From positions 1 to 64,000 of the forward strand of contig NZ_FNII01000018.1 in NCBI RefSeq assembly GCF_900103865.1: DNA of 64,000 bases, written 5' to 3'. This DNA comes from Vreelandella arcis (GTDB lineage Bacteria > Pseudomonadota > Gammaproteobacteria > Pseudomonadales > Halomonadaceae). Shown piece by piece: positions 10,569-20,774 of this stretch. A model generated the notes under the pieces. It was not told where the DNA came from and did no database searches. It saw only the letters and a list, made by a program, of their open reading frames with translations. The position numbers and the translations under genes were made by a program. Position 1 is the stretch's first letter. Each line of letters begins with the position of its first letter.

Positions 10569-10612
10569 CACCTCGGCGACGTCATTCGAAGCCTGCGTTT
10601 TGCGCCGAGGTG
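10569..10612. repeat. 10-bp inverted repeat between rluD and bamD
   Basis: CACCTCGGCG (10569–10578) and CGCCGAGGTG (10603–10612) are perfectly complementary with a 24-base spacer. The repeat lies 20 bases upstream of the rluD start on the minus strand and about 85 bases upstream of bamD. It could be a protein-binding site or an RNA fold in the rluD leader; no T-run follows. Confidence 0.5.
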
Positions 10613-10697
10613 ATTTATAGTGGGCTGACTGCGACCTATTCTATCATGGCCATCGCCGCTTTTCGGTGATTGAGGCTTGTTTGCAACGAGGATGAAG

Positions 10698-11501
10698 ATG
10701 CGCGTTTTTTCCGCTGCCAATCGCTTTGGCGTGTTCGCTTTAAGCGTTGCCTTGCTGGCGGGCTGTGCCAGCAATGACACGACCTCGAACGAGGACCGAT
10801 ACGCCGGTGTTGCCGAGCGTGAACTATACGACAGTGCTCGCGATGCCCTGGACGCCAATCACTTTTCAACCGCGATTGAGCGTTTGGAAGCACTCGACAC
10901 CCGCTACCCGTTCGGCGAACACGCTGAGCAAGCTCAGTTAGAGTTAGTTTACGCCTATTACGAAAATGATAACTGGGAAGAAGCCCGGGCCGCCGCGAGC
11001 CGCTTTATTCGCTTGCACCCCGACCATCCCCAAGTCGACTACGCCTATTACCTGCGGGGGTTATCCGCTTGGCAGGCGGGGCGGTTCAGCCTTGAACGCC
11101 TGCGTTTAATTGATATTTCCAAGCGCGATCTTGGCGCAACACGGGATGCTTACGGCGACTTCCGCGAATTAATCCAACGCTATCCGCAAAGTGAGTACGC
11201 CCCGGATGCGCAGCAGCGTATTGTCTACCTGCGTGAATTGCTCGCTCGTCATGAACTCCACGTGGCCGACTATTATCTGCGCCGTGGCGCCTACTTGGCC
11301 GCCGTCGAGCGCGGACGCTGGGTTATCGAAAACTACCCCGAGGCCAACGCCACCCACGATGCGCTCGCCACCATGGTAGAAGGTTATCAAGGGCTGGAAA
11401 TGGACGACCGTGCCAACGAAGTCCTTGCGGTGCTGCGTGAAAACGCTCCAAACCATGAACAACTTGACGGCAATCGCTTTAGCCCCAAACACCTTGACTA
11501 A
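10698..11501 (+). CDS. bamD: Outer membrane assembly lipoprotein BamD
   Basis: Essential lipoprotein of the BAM complex that folds beta-barrel proteins into the outer membrane. The ATG at 10698 was chosen because CGAGG sits six bases upstream; earlier TTG and ATG codons in frame lack a well-spaced site. The product is 267 residues: lipoprotein signal with lipobox LAGC (Cys23), then about five TPR-like repeats (from ~35 to 250) with tyrosine-rich helices such as ARDALDANHF and VYAYYENDNWEEAR. Divergent from rluD as in related genomes. Followed by two hairpins, one a clear terminator. Confidence 0.95.
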   Translation: MRVFSAANRFGVFALSVALLAGCASNDTTSNEDRYAGVAERELYDSARDALDANHFSTAIERLEALDTRYPFGEHAEQAQLELVYAYYENDNWEEARAAASRFIRLHPDHPQVDYAYYLRGLSAWQAGRFSLERLRLIDISKRDLGATRDAYGDFRELIQRYPQSEYAPDAQQRIVYLRELLARHELHVADYYLRRGAYLAAVERGRWVIENYPEANATHDALATMVEGYQGLEMDDRANEVLAVLRENAPNHEQLDGNRFSPKHLD

Positions 11502-11520
11502 TGCCTACCCCTTCTCGGAT

Positions 11521-11546
11521 GAGCGCTAGGCATACGTCTAGCGCTC
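11521..11546 (+). repeat. 9-bp hairpin downstream of bamD
   Basis: GAGCGCTAG (11521–11529) pairs perfectly with CTAGCGCTC (11538–11546) around an 8-base loop. It lies 20 bases past the bamD stop and before the true terminator, so it may protect the mRNA 3′ end. No T-run directly follows. Confidence 0.6.
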
Positions 11547-11581
11547 AAGATGTACAGCTTTTTGCGTAAAACACCTGTTTT

Positions 11582-11612
11582 AAAAGCCACGCTCCCGCGT
11601 GGCTTTTTTTAT
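11582..11612 (+). terminator. Rho-independent terminator after bamD
   Basis: Stem AAAAGCCACG / CGTGGCTTTT around a short CT-rich loop, followed by an unbroken T-run. About 80 bases downstream of bamD. Confidence 0.9.
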
Positions 11613-11646
11613 TTTCAAACTTTAAACACCTGAATATAAAGCATTT

Positions 11647-11652
11647 TATAAT
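11647..11652 (+). promoter_or_regulatory. Candidate −10 box for the chemoreceptor gene
   Basis: A perfect TATAAT lies 110 bases upstream of the chemoreceptor start, just after the bamD terminator. No good TTGACA box is found 16–18 bases upstream. A short inverted repeat GTACA/TGTAC follows near 11683–11699 and could bind a regulator. Confidence 0.35.
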
Positions 11653-11761
11653 CCTGATCAGACACAATGCCAAAATACAAGTTGTACAAAAGCTGTACCA
11701 TTGATTAGTATTCTAATACCAACCTAATCAAGCACCTTCACGGCGCCTCAGGAGAAACCTA

Positions 11762-13459
11762 ATGCTCTCATCTATCGCAAGGCCCACTGGTACCAAGATC
11801 AGTACACGTCTAACCCTTGGCTTTTCGGCCATATTAGCCCTTCTGGTTATACTCACCGGCATCGGCATCTATCAGGTCAATCAAATCGACCGCGACCTGA
11901 CCACGATCAATGACGTCAACGGCACCAAGCTGGGGTTTGCGGTGGATATGCGCGGCAGCGTTCATGATCGCGCTATCGCACTGCGCGATATCGTGCTTAC
12001 CCAAGACGATGACCGACTGGACGAACTACTCGGCGAGATCGAGCGTCTCAGCAGTAATTACACGGTTGCGTCTGAAGGCGAGCATCAGGTTACACGCGAA
12101 CACTCCGGTGGCCCGGAAGAGCAATCCATACTCGAGAGTATCGACACTCAAGCTGACAAGACCCTCGCCCTGACAGAGCAAGTCATTGCCGCCCGTCAAG
12201 CAGATCGGTTTGCCAATGCAGAAACATTGCTTCTTGAACAGGCAGGCCCTGCTTACGCCGAGTGGCTTAACCGCATTAATCAGTTTATCAACCTCCAGCA
12301 AGAGCTAAACGACGCCACCACGGCGACAGCCCGCGATACGGCGTCCGGCTTTCAAATGCAAATGCTTGGTTTGACCCTATTCGCCTTGCTGGTGGGCGGT
12401 TTCATTGCGGTGTTCTTAACTCGTCAGTTGCTCCGTGAACTGGGCGCAGAACCCCATGAAGTGAAAGCCTTTGCCGAAGCCATCGGTCGCGGCGAACTGG
12501 ACAGCCAGGGACGCTTGAAGAAAGGCGACACCCGCAGCATCATGGCCTCTCAGGTTGACATGGCGCGCCAGCTGCAGGGCATCGTCGCCGAAGTACGCGC
12601 ATCGGCGGAAGCGGTTGCCAGCAACAGCGAGCAGATTGCCGAGGGCAATAACGATCTGTCGTCACGCACCGAACAGCAGGCCAGCGCACTGGCGGAAACC
12701 GCCTCAGCAATGGAGCAACTCAATAGCACCGTCAAACTCAACGCCGATAACTCCGAACAGGCCAGTCAGGAAGCGTCAAGCGCCTCCAATACGGCGACAC
12801 AAGGTGGCGATGCCGTTCGCCAGGTGGCCGACATCATGAACGATCTCAACACGAGCTCACAGGAAATCGCCGGGATTATCTCAACGATCGATGCCATCGC
12901 CTTCCAGACCAACATCCTGGCGCTGAACGCTTCAGTGGAAGCGGCCCGAGCTGGAGAACATGGCCGCGGCTTCGCCGTGGTGGCGGAAGAAGTTCGCAAA
13001 CTTGCCCAGCGTAGTGCCGACGCCGCCCGTGAAATCAATGATTTGATCTCAAGCAACCTGGAACGCGTGAAGCACGGCAACGAGCGCGCCGCCGACGCCA
13101 GCAAGTCAACCGAAGAAATCGTGGCGGCCATCGGTCGTGTCACCGACATTATGAAAGAGATCAGTCACGCCAGCGCCGAACAAAGCGCCGGGGTACAGGA
13201 AGTCGGTCAGGCCGTGACCGAGATGGATCAGGTAACTCAGCAGAATGCCGGTCTAGTACATGAAAGCGCCCGCTCGGCAGGCAACCTGCGCGAAAACGCC
13301 CACAAACTGATCAACTCAATGTCGGTATTCAAGCTTCCCAGCAGCGGTGAAGACCACACCAAAGCCTTGGCCAACGCTCCCCGCACCGCCACTGCGTCGC
13401 CCGCCACACCTCGCCCTGCCCTGCGCCAGCAGCCTCAGCCCGAATGGGAAAGCTTCTAA
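11762..13459 (+). CDS. Methyl-accepting chemotaxis protein
   Basis: Transmembrane chemoreceptor of 565 residues that signals to CheA/CheW. TM1 lies at about 20–43, a periplasmic four-helix-bundle-type sensor at 44–198, TM2 at 199–219, HAMP to about 275, and a long methyl-accepting coiled coil with the hairpin-tip motif AFQTNILALNASVEAARAGE near residue 390. The C-terminus ends EWESF, like the pentapeptide that tethers CheR and CheB in high-abundance receptors. An AGGAGAAA ribosome binding site precedes the ATG. The ligand cannot be deduced. The next gene is a c-di-GMP enzyme, a frequent companion of motility genes. Confidence 0.95.
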   Translation: MLSSIARPTGTKISTRLTLGFSAILALLVILTGIGIYQVNQIDRDLTTINDVNGTKLGFAVDMRGSVHDRAIALRDIVLTQDDDRLDELLGEIERLSSNYTVASEGEHQVTREHSGGPEEQSILESIDTQADKTLALTEQVIAARQADRFANAETLLLEQAGPAYAEWLNRINQFINLQQELNDATTATARDTASGFQMQMLGLTLFALLVGGFIAVFLTRQLLRELGAEPHEVKAFAEAIGRGELDSQGRLKKGDTRSIMASQVDMARQLQGIVAEVRASAEAVASNSEQIAEGNNDLSSRTEQQASALAETASAMEQLNSTVKLNADNSEQASQEASSASNTATQGGDAVRQVADIMNDLNTSSQEIAGIISTIDAIAFQTNILALNASVEAARAGEHGRGFAVVAEEVRKLAQRSADAAREINDLISSNLERVKHGNERAADASKSTEEIVAAIGRVTDIMKEISHASAEQSAGVQEVGQAVTEMDQVTQQNAGLVHESARSAGNLRENAHKLINSMSVFKLPSSGEDHTKALANAPRTATASPATPRPALRQQPQPEWESF

Positions 13460-13510
13460 GCTGGAACACCATCGTTTTAGGTAGCCATGGATTGGCCGAT
13501 AGGACAAGAA

Positions 13511-13551
13511 GGCTCCTCCTCGGAGGAGCCACTGTTATGGACTCTCTATGA
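13511..13551 (+). promoter_or_regulatory. Hairpin sequestering a ribosome binding site, plus a 4-codon minigene
   Basis: GGCTCCTCC (13511–13519) pairs perfectly with GGAGGAGCC (13522–13530). The right arm is an ideal Shine-Dalgarno sequence. Seven bases on, ATG (13537) opens a minigene coding Met-Asp-Ser-Leu. Its TGA (13549–13551) overlaps the ATG (13548) of the GGDEF–EAL gene. Folding would hide the site, and coupling could link minigene and enzyme translation. No T-run follows, so it is a poor terminator. Confidence 0.45.
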
Positions 13552-14033
13552 GACAGAAGATGAAACCCACCCGAAGCCTACTGATGGTATTTCTGTTACC
13601 TCTTCTCATTATTCTGGTACCCGCCCTCATACTTGGCGTGTTAGCGCTGAATATGGCCAGGGAGCATTCACTTGATAGCCATCGCACGCAGTCTGACTAC
13701 CTCAACACCCTGGTTGAAATGACTACCTTTGAGCGGCGCAGTGGAGCCCTTCACGAACGCCTTACCCAAGTGCTTGACGAGGCGGAAAATGATCAGCTTA
13801 GCGCCCTGAACCGCGAGGAAGAATACAGCCTAATCAATCAAGAACTAAACGACATTGGCGAGCAAATCGATTATTTTACCGAGGCTGGGCTAATTGACGA
13901 GCTAAGTAACGGCAGCGCCGCATCGCTGGAACATGCTTTTCAAGAATATCGGCGTTTAATTGGTATGGCCTACGAGGCCGTAACACTCAACCAGGGCGAT
14001 AGCGCGTTTTTTTGTGCAGGAAGCGGAAGCTAA
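13548..14033 (+). pseudogene. GGDEF–EAL protein, 5′ part (sensor half), frameshifted
   Basis: N-terminal half of a membrane diguanylate cyclase/phosphodiesterase. The 161-residue frame has TM1 at about 13–34 and a helical periplasmic nitrate/NIT-like or four-helix sensor. It runs into the stop at 14031 after F154–F155. At 14007–14013 there is a run of seven T; with six T the frame continues as …DSAFFVQEAEANFN and joins the next frame without loss, restoring a 722-residue protein. Start ATG at 13548 or 13560; the former overlaps the minigene stop. Sequencing error, true mutation, phase variation and slippage are all possible. Confidence 0.75.
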
Positions 14034-15717
14034 CTTCAACCGCTTTTTGATCGCCACCCAAAGCATTCTTGCAGCGCTGACCCAACAAGCCAGCGAGCGT
14101 CATCAGCAAAGCCACCAAGCCTTGAGTCAATCCATCAGCACCTTAGCGTGGTCAGGGCTAGGCTTTATGGGCGTACTCATCGGCACGGCACTCTTTGCAG
14201 CTTGGCGGATCAATCGGAGGCTGATGACGGTAGGCGATGCCATTATGGCCCTCTCCAAATCCACGCAGGCACTTCCCCCCTTCACCGACATTCAACGACT
14301 AAGCCAACGCCACAGAGGCGCCTGGGGGCGTATTGCCTCGGCCCTGCTGTCGTTCAAACAGGCTGAACAGCAACGTCGGGAAGCCGAATGTAAAGTGCAC
14401 CGACTGGCGTATTACGACACCTTGACCCAATTGCCCAACAGTCGGTTAATAAGAGAACATCTACAACACTCGCTGAATACTAGCCAACAGACCAACACCT
14501 ACGGCGCGCTGTTCTACGTGGACGTTGACGATTTCAAACGCATCAACGACAGCAGCGGCCACCCCGTGGGCGACAGTCTCCTGCAGCAGATTGCCGAGCG
14601 CCTCACCAGCCTGGAAGCCGAAGGAACCACCATCGGCCGCATTAGCGGCGATGAATTTATGGTGATTATCGATGGCTTAGCCAACGAACAGCTAAAAGCG
14701 GCCGAAAAAGCCGAGGCGTTCGCCGAACAGTTACAACAGACCCTAAACCCCTGTTACTGGGTGGACGACAAAAAGTACTTCCTCAGTGTGAGCATGGGTA
14801 TCGCGCTGTTTAATGGCCCTCAAGAGAGCATTGATAGCCTATTTCAGTATTCCAACGCGGCCGTTCATCTAGCCAAGCTGTCGAGTCCCAACGGGTTGCG
14901 ATTTTACGACCCGGCCGTGCAAGCCGAGCTTGAAGCCAAAACCGAACTGGAACACGACCTGCGCCTGGCCATCGAGCGCCAAGAGTTCGTACTGGTCTAC
15001 CAATCACAAGTGGACAATTTTGGGCGGATCATTGGCGCAGAGGCGTTGATCCGCTGGGAACACCCGCGCCACGGGTTTGTCTCGCCAGGAACCTTTATCC
15101 CTTTAGCCGAGGAAACAGGCCTGATTGTGCCGATTGGCAACTGGGTACTTGAAGCCGCCTGCGAGCAGTTGGTCGACTGGGCTAACGACGAGCATACGAA
15201 ACATTTAACGCTGGCGGTTAACGTCAGCGCTAAACAGTTTCAACAGCCCGATTTCGTGGACACCGTCAGCAGCGCGCTAACCAAAAGTGGTGCCTCGGCA
15301 CAGCGGTTAAAGCTGGAGCTCACCGAAAGCACCATGATCGGCAAAATAGACGAGATTATTGCCCGCATGCACCAACTCAAGGCGCTCGGGGTTAGCTTTG
15401 CCATGGATGATTTCGGCACCGGCTATTCGTCGCTACAGTACCTAAAGCGGCTCCCCCTGGATCAAATTAAAATCGATCAATCGTTTGTACGTAACCTGCA
15501 TCAAGACACGGACGATAAGGCCATTGTACAAACCATTATTGCCATGGGGCATTCGCTCGGCTTGAACGTTATCGCCGAAGGGGTAGAAACCCTGGAGCAC
15601 TGGCGCTACCTCAATGATCTCCAGTGCCACGCTTTCCAGGGGTACTATTTCTGTAAACCGATCTCCGCTATCGAAATGGTCAAGCGCAGCCTAGACCCGC
15701 CACCGATGCTCGCCTAA
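14014..15717 (+). pseudogene. GGDEF–EAL protein, 3′ part (catalytic half)
   Basis: Downstream half of the broken gene. It contains the end of the periplasmic sensor, TM2 (residues 44–66 of this part), a linker, a GGDEF domain with the variant SGDEF (RISGDEFMVIIDG), and an EAL domain with intact EALIRW, the DDFGTGYSS loop and KIDQSF. The EAL half should therefore hydrolyse c-di-GMP; the cyclase half may be active or regulatory. The GTG at 14014 has no ribosome binding site, so independent translation is unlikely, and a free product would lack TM1. A net one-base loss in the T7 run fuses it to the preceding frame. Confidence 0.8.
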
Positions 15718-15723
15718 TACTGG

Positions 15724-15752
15724 GGCAGCGCCCGGCTATTCGCCGGGCTGCC
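15724..15752. terminator. GC-rich hairpin between the convergent GGDEF–EAL gene and nadE
   Basis: GCCCGGC (15730–15736) pairs with GCCGGGC (15742–15748); flanking GGCAG/CTGCC extend the stem. It overlaps the nadE stop codon. There is no clear T-run, so termination would be weak. Confidence 0.35.
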
Positions 15753-17370
15753 AGCCGTTAACGATCGGGTAGCGTCGGTCGCGTCCGAAACCACGCGGCG
15801 TCACCCGCACGCCGACCGGGGCTTGGCGGCGCTTGTATTCGCAACGATCGACCAGCTTGACGATTTGGTAGACATCTTCGCGGGCAAAGCCAGCGGCAAT
15901 TATCGCTTCGGCGCTCATATCCCCTTCGATATAACGCACCAGGATAGCGTCTAACACGTCGTAATCGGGGAGCGAGTCGCTATCCTGCTGGTCGGGTGCC
16001 AGCTCGGCGCTCGGCGGACGCTCGATCACGCGCTCGGGGATGGCGGGAGATTGGGTATTGCGCCAGCGGGCCAGCCGATACACCCAGGTTTTATAAACGT
16101 CTTTGATAGCATTGTAGCCGCCGACCATATCGCCATACAGGGTGGCATAGCCCACCGCCATTTCGCTCTTATTACCGGTGGTTAATACCATCAAGCCTTT
16201 CTTGTTCGAGATGGCCATCAGCAGCACGCCGCGGCAGCGGGACTGTAGGTTTTCTTCCGTGGTATCTCGCTCGGTGCCGGCAAAGCTCTCCGAAAGCGTG
16301 CTCATAAAGGCTTCAACCATCGGCTCAATGGGCATGATGTCGTAATGCACGCCCAACAGCTTCGCTTGCTCGGCGGCATCCTGTTTGGAAATATCGGCGG
16401 TATAGTGATAGGGCATCATCACCGCCTGGACGCGCTGCGGCCCCAGCGCGTCCACGGCAATCGCCAACGACAGCCCCGAATCAATGCCGCCGGAAAGCCC
16501 CATCACCACACCGTCAAAACCGCTTTTATTGACGTAATCGCGTACCCCGGTCACCAAGGCACAGTAGAGGCTTTCCTCAGGCTCAACCTCGGGCTCAATC
16601 TCTCCGGATTGAGGCTCCCAGGTGGCGCCACTGGTTTGCAATAACTGCACCGGCATCAAGCCGGCCTGCCAATAAGGCGCCAATACCTGAAGCTCCCCCT
16701 GGGCATTGACGCAGCATGAGCCACCGTCGAACACCAGCTCATCCTGGCCGCCAATGGTATTGACGTAGAAGATCGGCCGCTCAACATCCTGGGCGCGCTG
16801 TTCCAGCAGACGCAGCCGCTCGCTGGGCTTATCCTGATGGTAGGGCGATGCATGCAGCGTGATCAACACCTCCGCCCCGGCCGTTGCCGCGGCTTTGATC
16901 GGCGCACCATCCCACAAGTCTTCACAGATGGCGATGCCCAACTTCACCCCTTTGTGCTCGTACACCAGCGTCTCAGTGCCCGGTGTGAAATAGCGCTGCT
17001 CGTCGAACACCTGATAGTTGGGCAACGCCTGCTTGGCGTACTCGGCCTCCCATTGGCCGTCGTACAACACACCGGCCAGGTTGTAACACTGGCCTTCGCG
17101 TACACCGGGGTAACCAATAATCACCAGTACATCCCGCGACATTTTCTCAGCCATGGTGGCACGCGCTTCGCGCAGTCGCGTTTCCATCGAGGGGCGCAAC
17201 AACAGATCTTCCGGCGGATAACCCGACAAAAACAACTCGGGAAACACGACGATATCGGCACCGTGTTCAATGCGCGCTTCGCGCACGGCTTCAATAGCGC
17301 GCGCAGCGTTGCCAGGAATATCACCCACCAAGGGGTCGAGTTGGGCCATGACGAGCGTTAAATCTTGCAT
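15736..17370 (-). CDS. nadE: Glutamine-dependent NAD+ synthetase
   Basis: Last step of NAD synthesis: amidates deamido-NAD using ammonia channelled from glutamine. The N-terminal nitrilase-type glutaminase carries the Glu45, Lys113, Cys149 triad (FPELFLSG, YAKQALPN, IAICEDLW). The C-terminal synthetase has the PP-loop SGGIDSGLSLA. At 544 residues it is the two-domain form, distinct from the single-domain ammonia-dependent E. coli enzyme. It stands alone between a convergent c-di-GMP gene and a divergent small membrane protein gene. Confidence 0.96.
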   Translation of the reverse strand: MQDLTLVMAQLDPLVGDIPGNAARAIEAVREARIEHGADIVVFPELFLSGYPPEDLLLRPSMETRLREARATMAEKMSRDVLVIIGYPGVREGQCYNLAGVLYDGQWEAEYAKQALPNYQVFDEQRYFTPGTETLVYEHKGVKLGIAICEDLWDGAPIKAAATAGAEVLITLHASPYHQDKPSERLRLLEQRAQDVERPIFYVNTIGGQDELVFDGGSCCVNAQGELQVLAPYWQAGLMPVQLLQTSGATWEPQSGEIEPEVEPEESLYCALVTGVRDYVNKSGFDGVVMGLSGGIDSGLSLAIAVDALGPQRVQAVMMPYHYTADISKQDAAEQAKLLGVHYDIMPIEPMVEAFMSTLSESFAGTERDTTEENLQSRCRGVLLMAISNKKGLMVLTTGNKSEMAVGYATLYGDMVGGYNAIKDVYKTWVYRLARWRNTQSPAIPERVIERPPSAELAPDQQDSDSLPDYDVLDAILVRYIEGDMSAEAIIAAGFAREDVYQIVKLVDRCEYKRRQAPVGVRVTPRGFGRDRRYPIVNGWQPGE

Positions 17371-17489
17371 GGGCGATCAAATCTCTTGAGAATCTTTAGA
17401 ATAAGTACACACCACTAACTCGTATTGTCCCGCAAGGGCCGCTCGCAGGCAAAGGCCGCGCTTGCAAATTGCATGAGGGCGACAACAGG

Positions 17490-17774
17490 ATGAACCTTTT
17501 GATTATTCGGCTACTCATTTTCGCAGTATTGTTCTATGCCGGTTTAAAACTGTTTGGCATGTACCGGCAGTGGCAACGTGACCGGCTTACTCAGGAACGA
17601 GAAGACCAGCAGCAGGACGGCGGCCACATGGTTCGTTGCCGTTGGTGCGAGGTGCACCTGCCGGAAAACGAAGCGCTTCGCAATGATGGGCAGTGGTTTT
17701 GCTCCAGCGCGCACCGCGATCGTTTCTTGCAGGAGCAAAAACAACACCCACGTGATAACGACACTGACCAATAG
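17490..17774 (+). CDS. Small membrane protein with zinc-ribbon-like tail (PP0621 family)
   Basis: A 94-residue protein: an N-terminal membrane helix (about 3–22), a charged linker, then a four-residue metal-binding pattern C..C (VRCRWCEVHLP) and WFCSSAHRDRF, probably C-C-C-H zinc coordination. It resembles the small PP0621-type proteins of pseudomonads, whose role is not known to me. ATG at 17490 was chosen; the frame opens seven codons earlier at a TTG. It converges on thiO with one base between the stops and no visible terminator. Confidence 0.75.
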   Translation: MNLLIIRLLIFAVLFYAGLKLFGMYRQWQRDRLTQEREDQQQDGGHMVRCRWCEVHLPENEALRNDGQWFCSSAHRDRFLQEQKQHPRDNDTDQ

Positions 17775-17775
17775 C

Positions 17776-18876
17776 CTATCCCTTGGCCAGCCGGTCTGGG
17801 GTCAACTGATAGGGCACCGGGTCGATCAACGGCGAGCGATTCAGCAGCAGATCCACCAGCAGGTGGGTTGACGCAGGGGCCAACACCAGGCCATTACGAT
17901 AGTGGCCCGCGTTCACGGATATATTCTGCCAGCCGGGTAACGCCCCAATAAACGGCACGCCATCCGGCGACCCCGGCCTCAACCCCGCCCAGTGATACGC
18001 CACCGGGTAATCGGTAAGGGCCGGCACGATACTCTCTGCACTGTGGCGCAGCGACGCCAACCCGTCTTGATCCGTCGTTTTATCAAACCCGCACTCTTCT
18101 AATGTCGAGCCCACCAGTAGCAGCCCATCAGCCCGAGGAATGACGTAGCGGCCGTCTTTGAGCACCACGCGCTGCACCAATCCCGGCGGCGTTTGGTAGG
18201 CAATCATCTGGCCTTTCACCGGCCGAACCGGCAGCGTGACGTTAAGCGTGGCCAACAGCTTCCCCGCCCAGGCGCCGCCGCAAACAACCGTATGCGCCGC
18301 TGTGAGGGTGTGCTGGGCGGTACGCACGCCCTGAATTTGCTCTCCCTGGCACACAAAGCCACTTACCTCACACTGCTCGTGCAGCGTCACATTGGGCATC
18401 GCGGCCAACCTGTCGCGCAGCGCTTTGCCCAAGCGGGGATTGCGCACACTACCCAGCGTCGGCATCCATAACGCCCCATCCGTTGGGGGTAGGGCATGCT
18501 CTTTAGCGCGCACCATATCGGCACTTACGCGCTCAAGCGGTTTGCCCATTTGGCGTGCCCAATCAAGCGCGGTCTCCGGGTCGTCAACGTTTAAATACAA
18601 AAGCCCTTTTTGACGATACTCCGGATCGACCCCGGTTTCCTCCAGCAAGCGCAACGCAAGGCTTGGGTAGGCGCCTTCCGACCAGCGCGACAGCTGGGAA
18701 ATCGCCGGGGCATAACGCCATGGGTATAGCGGCGAAACAATCCCACCACCCGCCCAGGAGGCCTCCTGGCCGCATATCCCGCGCTCCACCAAACTGACCT
18801 GCTGACCTGCGTCGGCTAACTGAAGCGCCGTCATCATACCGATGACACCGCCGCCCACAATTAAGAAATCGCTCAC
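17776..18876 (-). CDS. thiO: Glycine oxidase / FAD-dependent amine oxidase ThiO
   Basis: FAD enzyme of the DAO family that oxidises glycine to iminoglycine for the thiazole ring of thiamine. The dinucleotide-binding motif GGGVIGMMTALQLADAG lies at residues 8–24, and the C-terminal DAO signature (HYRNGLVLAPAS) near 328–340. At 366 residues it matches ThiO. No other thi genes are adjacent, so a related D-amino-acid or sarcosine oxidase role cannot be excluded. Confidence 0.85.
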   Translation of the reverse strand: MSDFLIVGGGVIGMMTALQLADAGQQVSLVERGICGQEASWAGGGIVSPLYPWRYAPAISQLSRWSEGAYPSLALRLLEETGVDPEYRQKGLLYLNVDDPETALDWARQMGKPLERVSADMVRAKEHALPPTDGALWMPTLGSVRNPRLGKALRDRLAAMPNVTLHEQCEVSGFVCQGEQIQGVRTAQHTLTAAHTVVCGGAWAGKLLATLNVTLPVRPVKGQMIAYQTPPGLVQRVVLKDGRYVIPRADGLLLVGSTLEECGFDKTTDQDGLASLRHSAESIVPALTDYPVAYHWAGLRPGSPDGVPFIGALPGWQNISVNAGHYRNGLVLAPASTHLLVDLLLNRSPLIDPVPYQLTPDRLAKG

Positions 18877-19001
18877 ACGTTTTGTCCACTTTGGCTTACA
18901 TCAAAAAAAACCAGCAGCACCTAGGCTAAAGACTTAAACGCCTGCCAAGCACGCAATGAGCATAGCGGTGGGAATAAAGAGGTCAAGAGCAGGGAGGTAA
19001 T

Positions 19002-19550
19002 ATGCGAAAGCCAGTACGCCACCTGAGCGGTGCAAGAGCACACGGGTTTACGCTTCTGGAGTTGCTGGTCACGCTGTTAATCATGGGCATCGTTGCCGCC
19101 TGGGGCATTCCCAGCTTTCAAGCGTTCGGTGAGCGCAATGCACGCACAGGAGAAGCTAATCGACTGCAAACGGCGTTGGGGTTCGCTCGCCAAACAGCGA
19201 TCACCCAGCGCCAGCCGGTGACGCTGTGCCCCACCACCAGCCATCAAGGTACATTGCGCTGCGACGACAACTGGAGCCAGGCGTTAATGGCGATTCGTGG
19301 CGATCAAACAGAGGATATTGCGCCAGCCGATGTGCTACGCGCTTTTCCCACGGCCCAACGAATAAACGTGCAATACAGCCGGGGCTGGCGGCGTATACGC
19401 TACGATGCGTTAGGTCACACCAGTGGCTTTAACGGGCGCTTTACGCTCTGCCCTCAAGGCGATCATCACCGCCTTAAAGGCAGCACCTTAATTCTGAGCC
19501 AGCTCGGCCGGTGGCGGATGGCCCGCTCACCCGCCGAATGCCCAGAATAA
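19002..19550 (+). CDS. GspH/FimT-family pseudopilin (stand-alone)
   Basis: Type IV pilin-like protein of 182 residues. The prepilin peptidase site is clear: Gly15|Phe16 with Glu at mature position 5 (HG|FTLLELLVTLL), followed by a hydrophobic helix and a GspH-type C-terminal domain with paired cysteines. It is isolated between thiO and convergent trxB, far from the main minor-pilin operon at 47.7–51.1 kb. Such lone FimT proteins have been implicated in DNA binding during natural transformation in some gammaproteobacteria; that role is only an inference here. GGGAGG lies seven bases before the ATG. Confidence 0.88.
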   Translation: MRKPVRHLSGARAHGFTLLELLVTLLIMGIVAAWGIPSFQAFGERNARTGEANRLQTALGFARQTAITQRQPVTLCPTTSHQGTLRCDDNWSQALMAIRGDQTEDIAPADVLRAFPTAQRINVQYSRGWRRIRYDALGHTSGFNGRFTLCPQGDHHRLKGSTLILSQLGRWRMARSPAECPE

Positions 19551-19568
19551 GCCTAAAAGTAATCTGCC

Positions 19569-20603
<1,035 letters not shown>

Positions 20604-20774
20604 CTATTTGGCTCAAAAAAGCTCACTCAACTTGAAACCAAGCACGCACAGACCCATCTCTGTTAATAGGCAGTCGTCATGAGGTACGCGTGTAACGACT
20701 AAGATGAGCCATACTAGAGGAAGACAGTGACCGGCGCGCACCGCGCGACGCCAAGCAATATAGAGGAGAATCGC

